Positions 41,641 to 50,651 are shown, numbered from the stretch's first letter. The stretch is DNA of 64,000 nucleotides from Pseudoalteromonas caenipelagi (GCF_013140855.1 NZ_JABBPG010000003.1:186001-250000); one strand, 5' to 3'. Numbers and translations: made by a program. The notes: generated from the letters alone by a model not told the origin.

Positions 41641-41715
41641 GGCCCCTTAGTTAAATGGATATAACAGTCCCCTCCTAAGGGACGGTTGCAGGTTCGATTC
41701 CTGCAGGGGCCGCCA
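41641..41715 (+). tRNA. tRNA-Arg (anticodon CCU)
   Basis: The acceptor stem pairs GGCCCCT with AGGGGCC, then discriminator G and an encoded CCA. The anticodon stem GTCCC/GGGAC encloses the loop CTCCTAA, giving anticodon CCT at 41674-41676. The T arm is GCAGG-TTCGATT-CCTGC. It reads the rare AGG arginine codon. It stands alone between the FlgO-family genes and a DUF1203 gene. I see no integrase gene or duplicate of its 3' end in the window. Confidence 0.95.
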
Positions 41716-41833
41716 GATGCACTCAACCTCTCCTCCACCTTTAGTAATCTGTAACGCAAAGCCAGTTCTATAAATGGCAAGTTCTATTTTTCGGTCGCTT
41801 TATACTGTGTTTTTTCAGTTTTAGTATAGAGAG

Positions 41834-42301
41834 ATGGCGATGATGAGTGACTTTATTATTAAACCTATAAACCTTGATTTGTATTTGTCTTTACAGACCA
41901 CATCTGAGGAGTGTGTGGGGCGGTGGATAACGGCTGACTCGAACCCAGGGTACCCCTGCAGAGTGTCGCTTCGCGAAGCTAAAGTGGGAGAAAGGGTATT
42001 GTTGACTCACTATTTGCACCACAATGTACATTCTCCTTATCGCGCGTCAGGGCCAATTTTTATTATAGAAGATGCAAAGCCAGCTGACTTGGGGGTAAAC
42101 GAAATCCCTGAGGTATTAAAGACTCGGTTGATATCTTTACGTGCATATAGTGCAAAAGGCGATATGCTCAGCGCTAAAATAGCACAAGGAAAATCTGTAA
42201 GACAGACTCTATCGGAGTTATTTAACCACAAAGAAGTTGACTATGTTCAGCTTCATAATGCCAATCCAGGTTGTTTTAGCTGTGAGGCTAGACGAGTTTA
42301 A
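41834..42301 (+). CDS. DUF1203 family protein
   Basis: The 155-residue cytosolic protein matches the DUF1203 pattern: PGYPCRVSLREAKVGERVLL, then SPYRASGPIFI, then ISLRAYSAKGDM, and a C-terminal HNANPGCFSCEARR (longer strings are broken here by function). No biochemical role is known for the family. Three possible ATGs lie within ten bases (41834, 41840, 41843), and TAGAGAG just upstream fits the later ones as well. It sits between the tRNA and flgT and is probably unrelated to motility. Confidence 0.8.
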   Translation: MAMMSDFIIKPINLDLYLSLQTTSEECVGRWITADSNPGYPCRVSLREAKVGERVLLTHYLHHNVHSPYRASGPIFIIEDAKPADLGVNEIPEVLKTRLISLRAYSAKGDMLSAKIAQGKSVRQTLSELFNHKEVDYVQLHNANPGCFSCEARRV

Positions 42302-42360
42302 CAGTATGCGTTATTGCCCGGTTACTATGAGGAGAGTAAACGGGCAGCGTGTGTTTTTTG

Positions 42361-43554
42361 TTAATCATCTAGATCAAAGTTCGTTTCATTTTTAATTTTT
42401 ATCTGAACAATATCATTGAGTTGAATATTACTTAAAGGACGTGTATTGAGGTTAACCGCGGTCGCACTTTGCATATTAACATTGATAACTTTTACCTGCT
42501 CTATGGTCTGTACCGTAGAATTTACAACGGAACCCCTGCTGGTAATGATATTGCTTTGGTGCATTATAGATAGGGTGGTACCTGGCTCCAGTCCGTGAAC
42601 TCTACCAAGGTTGATCACAACTTGCTCAGCATCTAAATATAGAATTTTTCCTTTTGTAGGAATGCATGATACGGCAGTATTCAAATCTTGGCTTACTTTA
42701 TTAAATACTTCTTGGATCTCTTGTCCATAATGGGAGTTCCAAAATCGGTCACTGTAAACATCAATCAGCTTTGTTTTTTCAAACGGCCAAACCCCTTGGG
42801 TAGCATAATGTTGTTGCCATACTTTTTCATACGTCATGGCATCATAAAGTGCAAAATCTATTTTAAAGCTTCTTGCGTATTCATCGTTTTGCCAAAACGC
42901 ATAGTCGTTATTAAGCTTGTCAATATCAGCAATGTCAGTGATCTGACTTAATAGTACATATTGACTATTGCTGTTCATCGCGATGGTTTCTATGAGTATA
43001 TGGTTATAATCAAATTGCTGAGAAAAGTACTCTTTAACATTGATTGCACTATTTAGGTAGGGGATGGGTTTTACTGCGTTAGTGCGTTCATTTAGCGTAT
43101 TAAACAAGCGTTGTGAGGCTGCTTTTGCTATGTCAAATATTTGACCCAAGCGAGCTTGATGGGGCTGCATTAGCTGGCTCTGTGTAATCGCGATTTGCTT
43201 GTTAAACTGTTGCTCTAAGCATTGGCCTTTCGTTGCGTAAATATCAAGGTGTAGGGTGACGCTATACTGATCGCCTTCTTTGCTCTCACTTACCATATTA
43301 ACTTGTTGTATTTCACCGTGGGATTTAATTTTTATCTCATCTTGGCTAAGAATCCCATCAGCAACACTTTGCACACTACTTACCGTCGCACCAGAAAATA
43401 TCAGGGCCTGAGTTATTGCGTCTTTTACAGCGGCTTGTCTGGCTTGTGCTACATCTCGACCTTGCGTACTTGCATAACCCATAACTTCGTACCACTCTGC
43501 TTTTACAACAGTACTCATACCTATGAGTATCAGTAAAGTGATCGCCTTAATCAT
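42361..43554 (-). CDS. flgT: FlgT, flagellar H-ring protein
   Basis: FlgT builds the H ring around the LP ring of the sodium-driven polar flagellum and helps assemble the MotX/MotY T ring. A signal peptide ending VVKA leads to EWYEVMGYAS, the typical FlgT start. A C-terminal SH3-like part includes VINLGRVHGLEPGTTL. The ATG at 43554 has AGGTG upstream and gives 397 residues. It diverges from flgP. A good sigma-54 box lies 36 bases upstream. Confidence 0.92.
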   Translation of the reverse strand: MIKAITLLILIGMSTVVKAEWYEVMGYASTQGRDVAQARQAAVKDAITQALIFSGATVSSVQSVADGILSQDEIKIKSHGEIQQVNMVSESKEGDQYSVTLHLDIYATKGQCLEQQFNKQIAITQSQLMQPHQARLGQIFDIAKAASQRLFNTLNERTNAVKPIPYLNSAINVKEYFSQQFDYNHILIETIAMNSNSQYVLLSQITDIADIDKLNNDYAFWQNDEYARSFKIDFALYDAMTYEKVWQQHYATQGVWPFEKTKLIDVYSDRFWNSHYGQEIQEVFNKVSQDLNTAVSCIPTKGKILYLDAEQVVINLGRVHGLEPGTTLSIMHQSNIITSRGSVVNSTVQTIEQVKVINVNMQSATAVNLNTRPLSNIQLNDIVQIKIKNETNFDLDD

Positions 43555-43589
43555 AATTAGCACCTCGAAAAAATCATATCAATTTAGAA

Positions 43590-43606
43590 AGCAAGTCACG
43601 TACCAC
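43590..43606 (-). promoter_or_regulatory. Sigma-54 promoter for flgT
   Basis: Read on the minus strand, TGGTACGTGACTTGCT has GG-N10-GC spacing and differs from TGGCACG-N4-TTGCA by two bases. It points at flgT. Confidence 0.65.
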
Positions 43607-43611
43607 AATTT

Positions 43612-43628
43612 ATGGCAAGAAATGTGCA
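43612..43628 (+). promoter_or_regulatory. Possible sigma-54 promoter for flgP
   Basis: ATGGCAAGAAATGTGCA has the GG-N10-GC spacing with a good -24 and a weaker -12 element. It lies 36 bases before flgP and next to the opposed flgT box. Confidence 0.45.
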
Positions 43629-43664
43629 TAGTAAAACGTTAGTAACTTTATGAGGTGAACAATC

Positions 43665-44144
43665 ATGAATATCAAAAGGCAAGTAAAAATCACAAGCCTT
43701 GTAAGTATAGCATTGCTTTTGGGTTCTTTGACTGGATGCAGCAGCTTATTTGATAAGCATATTGAATATGAGTATGTTCTACCGGACAACTATCCCGTTT
43801 TAAAGGCGATTGGTTATGCGCCGTTAAGCGCTCAGCCAGGCACAAATCAAGCGCAAAAAATGCTCATGGCAGTGAAAGTATCGAAGCTCGAAGCCTACCG
43901 TGAGTTAACAGAGCAAGTTTATGGTCAGAATATATCATCGAGTATGACAGTTAAAGGTGCGATTGCTAAAAATGACGGCCTGCAAAGTCAAGTAAATGGT
44001 GTAATACGTGGTGCAAAAGTTGTGAAAAGTTACGCTGCAGGTGATACGTATGTAACCGAGTTGGAGTTGGATATGAAGCGTGTTCATGATCTATATATAA
44101 CTCAAGCTAAGCCTAGAAAAATTAAGCGCGTAACGTATTACTGA
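43665..44144 (+). CDS. flgP: FlgP, outer-membrane lipoprotein of the polar flagellum
   Basis: The lipobox is LTGC (Cys25). The remaining 135 residues match FlgP: IGYAPLSAQPG, VSKLEAYRELTEQVYGQ and a VVKSYAAGDTYVTELELD strand pair. In Vibrio, FlgP with FlgO and FlgT stabilises the outer-membrane part of the flagellum. It converges with flgN across a symmetrical hairpin. Confidence 0.9.
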   Translation: MNIKRQVKITSLVSIALLLGSLTGCSSLFDKHIEYEYVLPDNYPVLKAIGYAPLSAQPGTNQAQKMLMAVKVSKLEAYRELTEQVYGQNISSSMTVKGAIAKNDGLQSQVNGVIRGAKVVKSYAAGDTYVTELELDMKRVHDLYITQAKPRKIKRVTYY

Positions 44145-44167
44145 TAATTTAAAAAATGCTGAAGTAC

Positions 44168-44200
44168 ACTGCTCTGTCTTAGAATATTAAGAAGAGCAGT
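44168..44200. terminator. Bidirectional hairpin between flgP and flgN
   Basis: ACTGCTCT and AGAGCAGT pair, with further pairing of CTTA and TAAG inside. On the minus strand a TTTTTT tract comes about 20 bases later, so termination is plausible but not textbook. Confidence 0.4.
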
Positions 44201-44628
44201 TAAGCTTTGAGGTTTTTAACTAGTTCACTATTGCGAGATACTACAGCACCGTCTTGGTCATAAGTCACTGACGAAGGCGCCCCAATTAAAATCTCTTTCA
44301 ATTCTCTGACGCTTAAATTTGCTTGATGGGCAGCTTGGGCATTGACGTCATTTTTTTGTTTGCATTCAATCAAAAGGTTTTCGATGTTAGAAGTGAGGTT
44401 GACTGCGTCAGGTTGAGAAAATAGTGCTTTGTCAAAACCCGAGAGCTCTTTATCCAAGCTCTGAATTGAATGTAGTAAGGTAAGTTTCTCTCTTGCAAGC
44501 TCTTTCAGGCCATCGCCTTTTTTGGCCGCCAAAAGCTCAAGCTCACTATCTAACAACTGGGTCAAAGTTGTTAAATGAGTGAGCTGTTTTTCTAGCTTGT
44601 GTACACAAAGGGCTAGATGATCATCCAT
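44200..44628 (-). CDS. flgN: FlgN, secretion chaperone for hook-associated proteins
   Basis: FlgN keeps FlgK and FlgL soluble before export. The protein is short, all-helical and heptad-like, with LEKQLTHLTTLTQLLDSEL and ELAREKLTLLHSIQSLD. The ATG at 44628 lies inside the last codons of flgM, giving 142 residues. The upstream in-frame TTG at 44643 is not needed. The overlap implies translational coupling to flgM. Confidence 0.88.
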   Translation of the reverse strand: MDDHLALCVHKLEKQLTHLTTLTQLLDSELELLAAKKGDGLKELAREKLTLLHSIQSLDKELSGFDKALFSQPDAVNLTSNIENLLIECKQKNDVNAQAAHQANLSVRELKEILIGAPSSVTYDQDGAVVSRNSELVKNLKA

Positions 44629-44944
44629 ACATGTCGAACTCAAATGCTGCGATGTTTTTAGCTAGCTTTTCAGCGTCGATTTGATATTTGCCTTCACTGA
44701 TTGCCTTTTTTAGCTCAGCAACTTTATCACTGTTGAAAGCGGGCGCTTCTTGCGCTTTTTCCTGCAAGTTTTTAAGTTGACGCGCTTGTGGTGTCAAACT
44801 TACAGAATCAGAAGTTGTTTTTTGTGGCGCTTTTGTAGGTGCGCTACTCGCATTTGCATCATTTCTTTGCAACTCAGCTTTTTGTTGCTTAATATTATTA
44901 AGCACGCTGTTTGATTGCGACTGACCTTTTACATTATTTACCAT
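44621..44944 (-). CDS. flgM: FlgM, anti-sigma-28 factor
   Basis: FlgM holds FliA inactive until it is exported through the finished hook. The 107-residue protein has a disordered Ser/Gln/Asn-rich N terminus. Its C-terminal helix region has DKVAELKKAISEGKYQIDAE and KLAKNIAAFE, the FliA-binding part. The gene overlaps flgN. A near-perfect sigma-28 promoter precedes it, as expected for feedback control. Confidence 0.93.
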   Translation of the reverse strand: MVNNVKGQSQSNSVLNNIKQQKAELQRNDANASSAPTKAPQKTTSDSVSLTPQARQLKNLQEKAQEAPAFNSDKVAELKKAISEGKYQIDAEKLAKNIAAFEFDMYG

Positions 44945-44976
44945 GATTGTGACCCAAATAAAGAATCTTGCTTTAA

Positions 44977-45003
44977 ATATCGGCTGTTCTAGCTATAACT
45001 TTA
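44977..45003 (-). promoter_or_regulatory. Sigma-28 promoter for flgMN
   Basis: On the minus strand TAAAGTTA and GCCGATAT are 11 bases apart, with 14 of 16 positions matching the FliA consensus. It begins between flgA and flgM. Confidence 0.8.
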
Positions 45004-45012
45004 GCAAAAATT

Positions 45013-45720
45013 TTAGATATTCACCTCAATAGAATCAACATCTTTCACTCTTCCTGAGACAATTTTTCCAGACTTTTGATTTTTAACCCGAATTTGCTCA
45101 CCTATATTTCCATCCTGTAATGCGATCCCCTGCGTTTTTATTGTTAAAGTCTGTGTTTTTGCATAAATACTAACAATATCGCCTTTACAAACCATACAAA
45201 TTTGATGCATGCCCACAGGCATGCCTTCTCGTAATACACGCTTGCTGCGACTTCCTATGAGCAGATTAATATCATCAATGTAAGATGCTCTAACAAAGTG
45301 TTTTGGTCGGTATTCAAGTCTTAGGTGTTGCTCTGTTAGAAGTTCACCTTTGGAAATCATTTCTGTGCTAACTATGACAGGAAACAACTCTTCTATACGT
45401 ATATGTACATACTGCGTCCATCCAGAGAGATCTTCGCACTTAAGTTGTACCGTTACCTGCCGATTAAAAGGAGCTGACGCGTTTGTTGATATATCTAGTG
45501 GCGTCTCACACTGACGAGTTGGTAGCCTAGCATCTAAAGGTATCGCACGAATTTGTAAGTTTGAATCTGGCTTTTGAGTTGCAAGGTTAGATATAAATGA
45601 ACGAGCAGCTTCCTCGAGTGCTTGATTATTATAATCTTGTGCATAAACCGCATCGCTGAGCAGAATGTAGACCATCGCGAAGAAAAACCCAGCAGATTTG
45701 GTTTTTTTTAACAAACTCAT
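45013..45720 (-). CDS. flgA: FlgA, P-ring assembly chaperone
   Basis: FlgA assists assembly of FlgI into the periplasmic P ring. A signal peptide is present (cleavage near DAVYA). The C-terminal SAF-like domain has EMISKGELLTEQHLRLE-type sequence, VLREGMPV and GDIVSIYAKTQTLTIKT. The length is 235 residues. It lies on the minus strand upstream of flgMN and diverges from cheV. Confidence 0.92.
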   Translation of the reverse strand: MSLLKKTKSAGFFFAMVYILLSDAVYAQDYNNQALEEAARSFISNLATQKPDSNLQIRAIPLDARLPTRQCETPLDISTNASAPFNRQVTVQLKCEDLSGWTQYVHIRIEELFPVIVSTEMISKGELLTEQHLRLEYRPKHFVRASYIDDINLLIGSRSKRVLREGMPVGMHQICMVCKGDIVSIYAKTQTLTIKTQGIALQDGNIGEQIRVKNQKSGKIVSGRVKDVDSIEVNI

Positions 45721-45815
45721 GATGTTTCGACTATGCTTATCATGTGAAAAAGGGTATAAAGATTTTGCGTTAATTGTGACACCTCTTCAAGAGTTATTGT
45801 TCCTTTATTAACGTC

Positions 45816-45831
45816 TGCAAGTATCGTTCCG
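45816..45831 (-). promoter_or_regulatory. Possible sigma-54 promoter for flgA
   Basis: On the minus strand CGGAACGATACTTGCA has the GG-N10-GC spacing and a perfect TTGCA. It would leave a leader of about 85 bases, longer than for the other flagellar genes here. Confidence 0.45.
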
Positions 45832-45860
45832 TTAAGCATTATTAAAGTTAGGAGATTGAA

Positions 45861-46793
45861 ATGGCAGGTATTTTAGACTCAGTAAACCAGCGTACACAGT
45901 TGGTTGGGCAAAATCGCCTAGAGTTATTGCTATTCAGGCTTAAGGGTCGACAACGTTTTGGCATCAACGTATTTAAAGTGCGTGAAGTGCTACAATGCCC
46001 GCCATTGACGAGTATGCCTAAATCTAATGCCTTTGTACGGGGCGTGGCGCATATTCGCGGACAAACAATTTCAGTCATAGATATGTCGTTGGCTGTGGGT
46101 GGTCCACCTATTGAAGATATCCATAACTGTTTCATTATAATTGCCGAATATAATCGCTCTGTTCAGGGGTTTTTAGTTGGTGCGGTTGAGCGAATCGTTA
46201 ATATGAATTGGGAAAAGATCATGCCACCGCCTTCAGGTGCTGGTCGTTATTCATATCTTACTGCGGTTACTGAAATTGAGAATGAACTGGTAGAGATACT
46301 GGATGTTGAAAAAATCCTCAATGAAATTTGCCCTGTTAATACAGAAGTGAGTCAAGATATTGTATCTGATGGCGAGATGCAAAAAGACTTAGGTGAGCGA
46401 ATCGTTTTTATTGCAGATGATTCAGCTGTAGCAAGAAACCAAGTCAAAAGGGCCCTTGAGCCTTTAGGCGTTCAGACTGAATTAGCTAAAAATGGTAAGG
46501 AAGCTTTGCTACGTTTGAGGGAAATCGCAGAGATGGATTGCCAAAACAATATTACAGAGCGTGTGGGACTACTTATTTCTGACGTAGAAATGCCAGAAAT
46601 GGACGGCTACACGCTTACAGCAGAAATAAAGGCTGATCCAAAATTGGCACCATTGCATGTTATCTTACATACTTCTCTTAGCGGAGTATTTAACCAAGCA
46701 ATGATCCAAAAGGTCGGTGCAGATGACTTTATCGCAAAGTTTAACCCAGATGAATTGGCAGCAGCCGTTAAGAAATGGGTTCACTGTGACTAA
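45861..46793 (+). CDS. cheV: CheV, chemotaxis coupling protein with receiver domain
   Basis: A CheW-like domain spans about residues 15-165 (FGINVFKVREVL, VRGVAHIRGQTISVIDM). A receiver domain follows with the phospho-acceptor Asp in LLISDVEMPEMDGY. CheV couples chemoreceptors to CheA and adapts through its phosphorylation. It overlaps cheR by one base. The pair lies just before the flgB operon, as in Vibrio and Shewanella. Confidence 0.95.
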   Translation: MAGILDSVNQRTQLVGQNRLELLLFRLKGRQRFGINVFKVREVLQCPPLTSMPKSNAFVRGVAHIRGQTISVIDMSLAVGGPPIEDIHNCFIIIAEYNRSVQGFLVGAVERIVNMNWEKIMPPPSGAGRYSYLTAVTEIENELVEILDVEKILNEICPVNTEVSQDIVSDGEMQKDLGERIVFIADDSAVARNQVKRALEPLGVQTELAKNGKEALLRLREIAEMDCQNNITERVGLLISDVEMPEMDGYTLTAEIKADPKLAPLHVILHTSLSGVFNQAMIQKVGADDFIAKFNPDELAAAVKKWVHCD

Positions 46794-47644
46794 TGAATGG
46801 CGGTAATACATTGGAAAATAAGCATCTTCAACAAAGTGAATATGATCAGTTTCGAACTTTTCTAGAGCAACAGTGTGGCATTGTATTGGGTGACAACAAA
46901 CTATATCTAGTTAAAAGTCGCCTCGCGCCCTTAATGACAAGGTTTGGCGTTGACACGTTATCAGCATTAGTCAATAAAACGCTTAGTCCACATGAGCGGC
47001 AACTACGTGCCGCGGTGGTGGATGCGATGACAACGAATGAAACATTATGGTTTCGTGATGCCTATCCATTTGAATTGTTAAAAACGAAAATATTTCCTGA
47101 GTTTAGTGATTTACGCCGACCAGTGAAAATTTGGTCTGCGGCAAGCTCATCAGGGCAAGAGCCTTACTCGATTGCGATGTCGGCAAGTGAATATCAAAGC
47201 AAAAACCCAGGCTCGTTAAAGATGGGTGTGCAAATCACAGGCACAGACATATCTAATACTATGCTAGATATGTGCAAAAATGCTGAGTACGATGCATTGG
47301 CGTTAGCGCGCGGCCTTTCGGCTGAAAGACGGAAAAAGTTTTTTAAAGATAGCGGCAATGGCATGGCTCAAGTCGTCGATCCAATCAAGAAAATGGTTAA
47401 CTTTAGACACCTAAACCTACTTGATTCGTATGCTTTAATGGGCAAATTCGACGTTATTTTTTGTCGCAATGTTCTTATATATTTTTCACCACAGGTGAAA
47501 GCAAAAATCATTTCTCAATTTGCACAAGCACTAAATCCTAAGGGGTATTTATTTCTTGGCGCATCAGAATCTATGGCTGGGTTAAGCGATTCATTTGATA
47601 TGATCCGCTGCAATCCAGGTATAATTTACCAGAAAAAACAATAG
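46793..47644 (+). CDS. cheR: CheR, chemoreceptor glutamate methyltransferase
   Basis: CheR methylates glutamates on chemoreceptors using S-adenosylmethionine. The helical N-terminal domain is followed by the catalytic domain with ETLWFRDAYPFE, WSAASSSGQEPYSIAM, ITGTDIS and FCRNVLIYFSP. The length is 283 residues. The ATG overlaps the cheV stop codon by one base. Confidence 0.95.
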   Translation: MNGGNTLENKHLQQSEYDQFRTFLEQQCGIVLGDNKLYLVKSRLAPLMTRFGVDTLSALVNKTLSPHERQLRAAVVDAMTTNETLWFRDAYPFELLKTKIFPEFSDLRRPVKIWSAASSSGQEPYSIAMSASEYQSKNPGSLKMGVQITGTDISNTMLDMCKNAEYDALALARGLSAERRKKFFKDSGNGMAQVVDPIKKMVNFRHLNLLDSYALMGKFDVIFCRNVLIYFSPQVKAKIISQFAQALNPKGYLFLGASESMAGLSDSFDMIRCNPGIIYQKKQ

Positions 47645-47647
47645 AAT

Positions 47648-47676
47648 ATGGCGGTCTTACCGCCATTCTTATTTTT
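47648..47676 (+). terminator. Hairpin terminator after cheR
   Basis: ATGGCGG and CCGCCAT pair around TCTTA, followed by a T-rich stretch that runs into the flgB promoter. Confidence 0.6.
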
Positions 47677-47691
47677 GGCCCGCCTTTTGCT
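47675..47691 (+). promoter_or_regulatory. Sigma-54 promoter for the flgB operon
   Basis: TTGGCCCGCCTTTTGCT has the exact GG-N10-GC spacing with a TTGC -12 element, 36 bases before flgB. Confidence 0.8.
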
Positions 47692-47726
47692 TTAACTCCT
47701 AAGAGTCAAATTTTTGGAGTTGTGTT

Positions 47727-48134
47727 ATGGCAATTAGTTTCGATAAGGCTTTGGGCGTACACCCTCATGCCATGCTTATTCGCTCGCAACGTGCAGAGCT
47801 CTTAGCCAGTAATATAGCCAACGCTGACACCCCTGGATATAAAGCCAAAGACATTGACTTTGCACAAGCTTTAAAAGCGGCAAAGTCTGGGCAACAACGC
47901 GGCAATAATATGGTCCGTACTGATGAAAATCACATCCGTGGTGGTAGTCAATTAACCGGTGGGGCAGAACTTTTTCGTAATCCAAATCAAGCAGATACAG
48001 GTGATGGTAACTCTGTTGATGTACAGGTGGAACGAAACTTGTATGTACAGAACTCATTAGAGTATCAAGCCAGTTTGCAATTTTTGTCTGGTAAGTTTAA
48101 AGGCCTTAAAAAGGCACTAGGTGGTCAAGGGTAA
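47727..48134 (+). CDS. flgB: FlgB, flagellar proximal rod protein
   Basis: FlgB is one of the proximal rod subunits in the periplasm. The axial-protein N-terminal motif is LLASNIANADTPGYKAKD at residues 28-45. The C-terminal helix ends the 135-residue chain. It is the first gene of flgBCDE and is preceded by a sigma-54 promoter. Confidence 0.95.
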   Translation: MAISFDKALGVHPHAMLIRSQRAELLASNIANADTPGYKAKDIDFAQALKAAKSGQQRGNNMVRTDENHIRGGSQLTGGAELFRNPNQADTGDGNSVDVQVERNLYVQNSLEYQASLQFLSGKFKGLKKALGGQG

Positions 48135-48139
48135 TAATT

Positions 48140-48574
48140 ATGAGTTTATATAACGTATTTGATATCGCAGGTAGCGGTATGAGTGCTCAGAATATTCGCC
48201 TGAACACTACTGCCAGTAATATTTCTAATGCAAACAGCATAAGTTCTAGCCAGGATAAGGTTTATAGAGCAAGGCACCCAGTATTTGCTGCTGAGTTAAC
48301 AAAAGCGTCTTCAATGCAAGACCCTACACAGTTAAACGCATCAGTCGGGGTAAAGGTTTTAGGCATTGTTGAAAGCGATAAACCGCTTCAGATTGAATAT
48401 AACCCGAATCACCCAAGTGCCGATAAGGATGGGTACATCTATAAACCCAATGTGAACGTAGTTGAGGAAATGACTAACATGATTTCAGCATCTCGTTCGT
48501 ATCAAACTAATGTGCAAGTGGCAGATGCTGCTAAGCAGATGCTTAGTAAAACTCTACTACTTGGTCAGCGTTAA
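48140..48574 (+). CDS. flgC: FlgC, flagellar proximal rod protein
   Basis: The rod-family motif appears as NTTASNISNANS near residue 24. The C-terminal NVVEEMTNMISASRSYQTNVQ is the usual FlgC tail, here quoted only in part as its key Met, Ser and Tyr residues. The length is 144 residues. It follows flgB after five bases. Confidence 0.95.
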   Translation: MSLYNVFDIAGSGMSAQNIRLNTTASNISNANSISSSQDKVYRARHPVFAAELTKASSMQDPTQLNASVGVKVLGIVESDKPLQIEYNPNHPSADKDGYIYKPNVNVVEEMTNMISASRSYQTNVQVADAAKQMLSKTLLLGQR

Positions 48575-48588
48575 CGGGAGTATAGCTG

Positions 48589-49266
48589 ATGAGTAATGAT
48601 ATTAATGCGGCGTCGTCTTCTTATTTGGATTCCCTTCGTTGGAATAAGGATAACAAGCCACAAGAGAAAAACGATACGCTAACGCAAGAAGACTTTTTTT
48701 CGCTATTAACGCAGCAGCTGTCTTACCAAGATCCAAGCAAGCCAGCTGACAATGATCAGATGATTGCCCAGATGACCAACTTCACTATGGCAGAGGGTAT
48801 TTCAAACTTAAATTCAAAATTTGAAATGTTGTCGGCATCAATGACGTCTAACTCGGCGCTGCAAGCTTCAACCTTGGTTGGCAAAAAAGCATTACTCGAA
48901 TCAGACACGATTAATATAGGAAGCGATCAGTTGGCCAAAGGTTCAGTTATTACAACCGAACCGGTTGAGAACTTGACTATTAGTATTTATGACGAAAAAA
49001 ACCAGCTGGTTAGAACAATGGATATGGGAAGTCGGACTGCTGGCGCACTTCGTTTTGAGTGGGACGGTAAAAACCAAGATGGTACACCTATGCCAGAAGG
49101 TGAATACAAAATTAAAGCTGAAGGTAGAGCTGGTGGTGAGTTTACTAGTCTACCGATGGCAACATTTAAAAATATAGATAGTGTCAATGTGAATGGTGCC
49201 AACGGCATTATCATAAACACAAGCTCAGGCGCAGTGAAACTCACTGATGTCGCTGAAATAGCTTAA
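48589..49266 (+). CDS. flgD: FlgD, hook-cap scaffold protein
   Basis: FlgD caps the growing hook and is later replaced by FlgK. The N terminus has TQEDFFSLLTQQLSYQDP, typical of the secretion-signal region. The C-terminal Tudor/FnIII-like half has FEWDGKNQDGTPMPEGEY. The length is 225 residues. It is third in the operon. Confidence 0.95.
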   Translation: MSNDINAASSSYLDSLRWNKDNKPQEKNDTLTQEDFFSLLTQQLSYQDPSKPADNDQMIAQMTNFTMAEGISNLNSKFEMLSASMTSNSALQASTLVGKKALLESDTINIGSDQLAKGSVITTEPVENLTISIYDEKNQLVRTMDMGSRTAGALRFEWDGKNQDGTPMPEGEYKIKAEGRAGGEFTSLPMATFKNIDSVNVNGANGIIINTSSGAVKLTDVAEIA

Positions 49267-49312
49267 CTATCATGAGTTACAGAATTAACCTTACAGTACA
49301 AGAGGTGAGAGT

Positions 49313-50635
49313 ATGAGTTTCAATATTGCATTAACAGGTTTAGCTGCCGCGCAAAAAGACTTAGATGTGACGGCAAATAACATCGCAAACGTTAATACCA
49401 CAGGTTTTAAAGAATCTCGTGCTGAGTTTGCAGATGTATACGCAGCATCCGTTTTTAGTTCGGCCAAAACCAAAGCTGGTGATGGTGCGCAAACGACCAT
49501 GGTTGCTCAGCAATTTCACCAAGGGTCATTGAAGTTTACAAATAACTCTCTCGATCTTGCGATTACTGGTGATGGTTACTTTGCAATGAGTGAAGAATTT
49601 GGTTCGCAAGACTACACTTTTACTCGCGCGGGTGCTTTTAAGCTTAATAAAGACAACTTTATTGTTGATGCACAAGGCAACTTCTTGCAAGGCTTCCCTG
49701 TTGACCCTTCTACGGGTGATACAACATCAGTAAGCTTAAGTACGTCTACAGCACTGCAGATCCCTGACGCATCAGGTTCTCCTCGAGCAACTTCTACGAT
49801 TTACAACTCATTCAACGTGGACTCGCGAGAGCAAGTGCCAACGATACCGTTTGATCCAACACAATCGGCATCATATAACTCGTCAACTTCGACAACAGTA
49901 TATGATTCATTGGGTGAGCCACATGTTATGCAGCTATTTTTTAGGAAGTCGGCCTCAAATACATGGGAAGTGTTTGGTACTTTAGATGGCACACAATTTG
50001 ACAATACGGGTACTGCGGGTACTGGTACTCCAATTACAACGTTTGGTTTTGACGCCAGTGGTTTACCTTCTACCACCGACGGTGGTGCGAATGCGGGTAC
50101 CACGTTTGATCCATTAACGTTAACGGGTACTAACTTAACCGGTATTTTAACCAATGGTGCTACCTTTCCAAACGATGTCACGATGAACTGGCGTGATGAG
50201 GCGAATACCACAAACAAGTTACCAACTCAGTATGCTAGCCGGTTTGAGGTAAAAGCACTTGAGCAAGATGGTGCGACTGTTGGCCGTTTATCAAGTATTG
50301 ATATTGGCTCTGATGGTAAGATTATTGCGGCTTACAGTAACGGTGATTCAACTTATCTGGGCCAAGTTGCTATGGTACGTTTTTCAAATTCGCAAGGCCT
50401 ATCTCCTGTTGGCAACACTGCTTGGAAGAAGAGTCTTACATCAGGTGAGCCGATTGCAGGTGAACCAGGTTCAGGTACGTTAGGTAGTATTAACTCTTCA
50501 TCTCTTGAACAGTCTAACGTAAACCTAACCAATGAACTGGTTGATTTGATAAGTGCACAGCGTAACTTCCAAGCAAACTCTCGTGCGCTGGAAGTCAACT
50601 CAACACTACAGCAAAATATCCTACAGATCCGATAA
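49313..50635 (+). CDS. flgE: FlgE, flagellar hook protein
   Basis: FlgE polymerises into the hook. The axial motif DVTANNIANVNTTGFKESR is at about residues 18-36. The C-terminal domain has QSNVNLTNELVDLISAQRNF and ALEVNSTLQQNIL. The 440 residues are slightly more than in E. coli, with the extra length in the surface domains. A strong terminator follows, and flgF has its own promoter. Confidence 0.96.
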   Translation: MSFNIALTGLAAAQKDLDVTANNIANVNTTGFKESRAEFADVYAASVFSSAKTKAGDGAQTTMVAQQFHQGSLKFTNNSLDLAITGDGYFAMSEEFGSQDYTFTRAGAFKLNKDNFIVDAQGNFLQGFPVDPSTGDTTSVSLSTSTALQIPDASGSPRATSTIYNSFNVDSREQVPTIPFDPTQSASYNSSTSTTVYDSLGEPHVMQLFFRKSASNTWEVFGTLDGTQFDNTGTAGTGTPITTFGFDASGLPSTTDGGANAGTTFDPLTLTGTNLTGILTNGATFPNDVTMNWRDEANTTNKLPTQYASRFEVKALEQDGATVGRLSSIDIGSDGKIIAAYSNGDSTYLGQVAMVRFSNSQGLSPVGNTAWKKSLTSGEPIAGEPGSGTLGSINSSSLEQSNVNLTNELVDLISAQRNFQANSRALEVNSTLQQNILQIR

Positions 50636-50651
50636 TTACTTATCAGGTTCC

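Noticed and set aside
41641..41715. The tRNA-Arg as the attachment site of a genomic island holding the pilus and FlgO genes
   Set aside because: No integrase gene is present and I found no copy of the tRNA 3' end at the other side of the locus.
49801..50217. A 138-codon minus-strand frame inside flgE
   Set aside because: It is the shadow of flgE, with no start signal and no recognisable domain.
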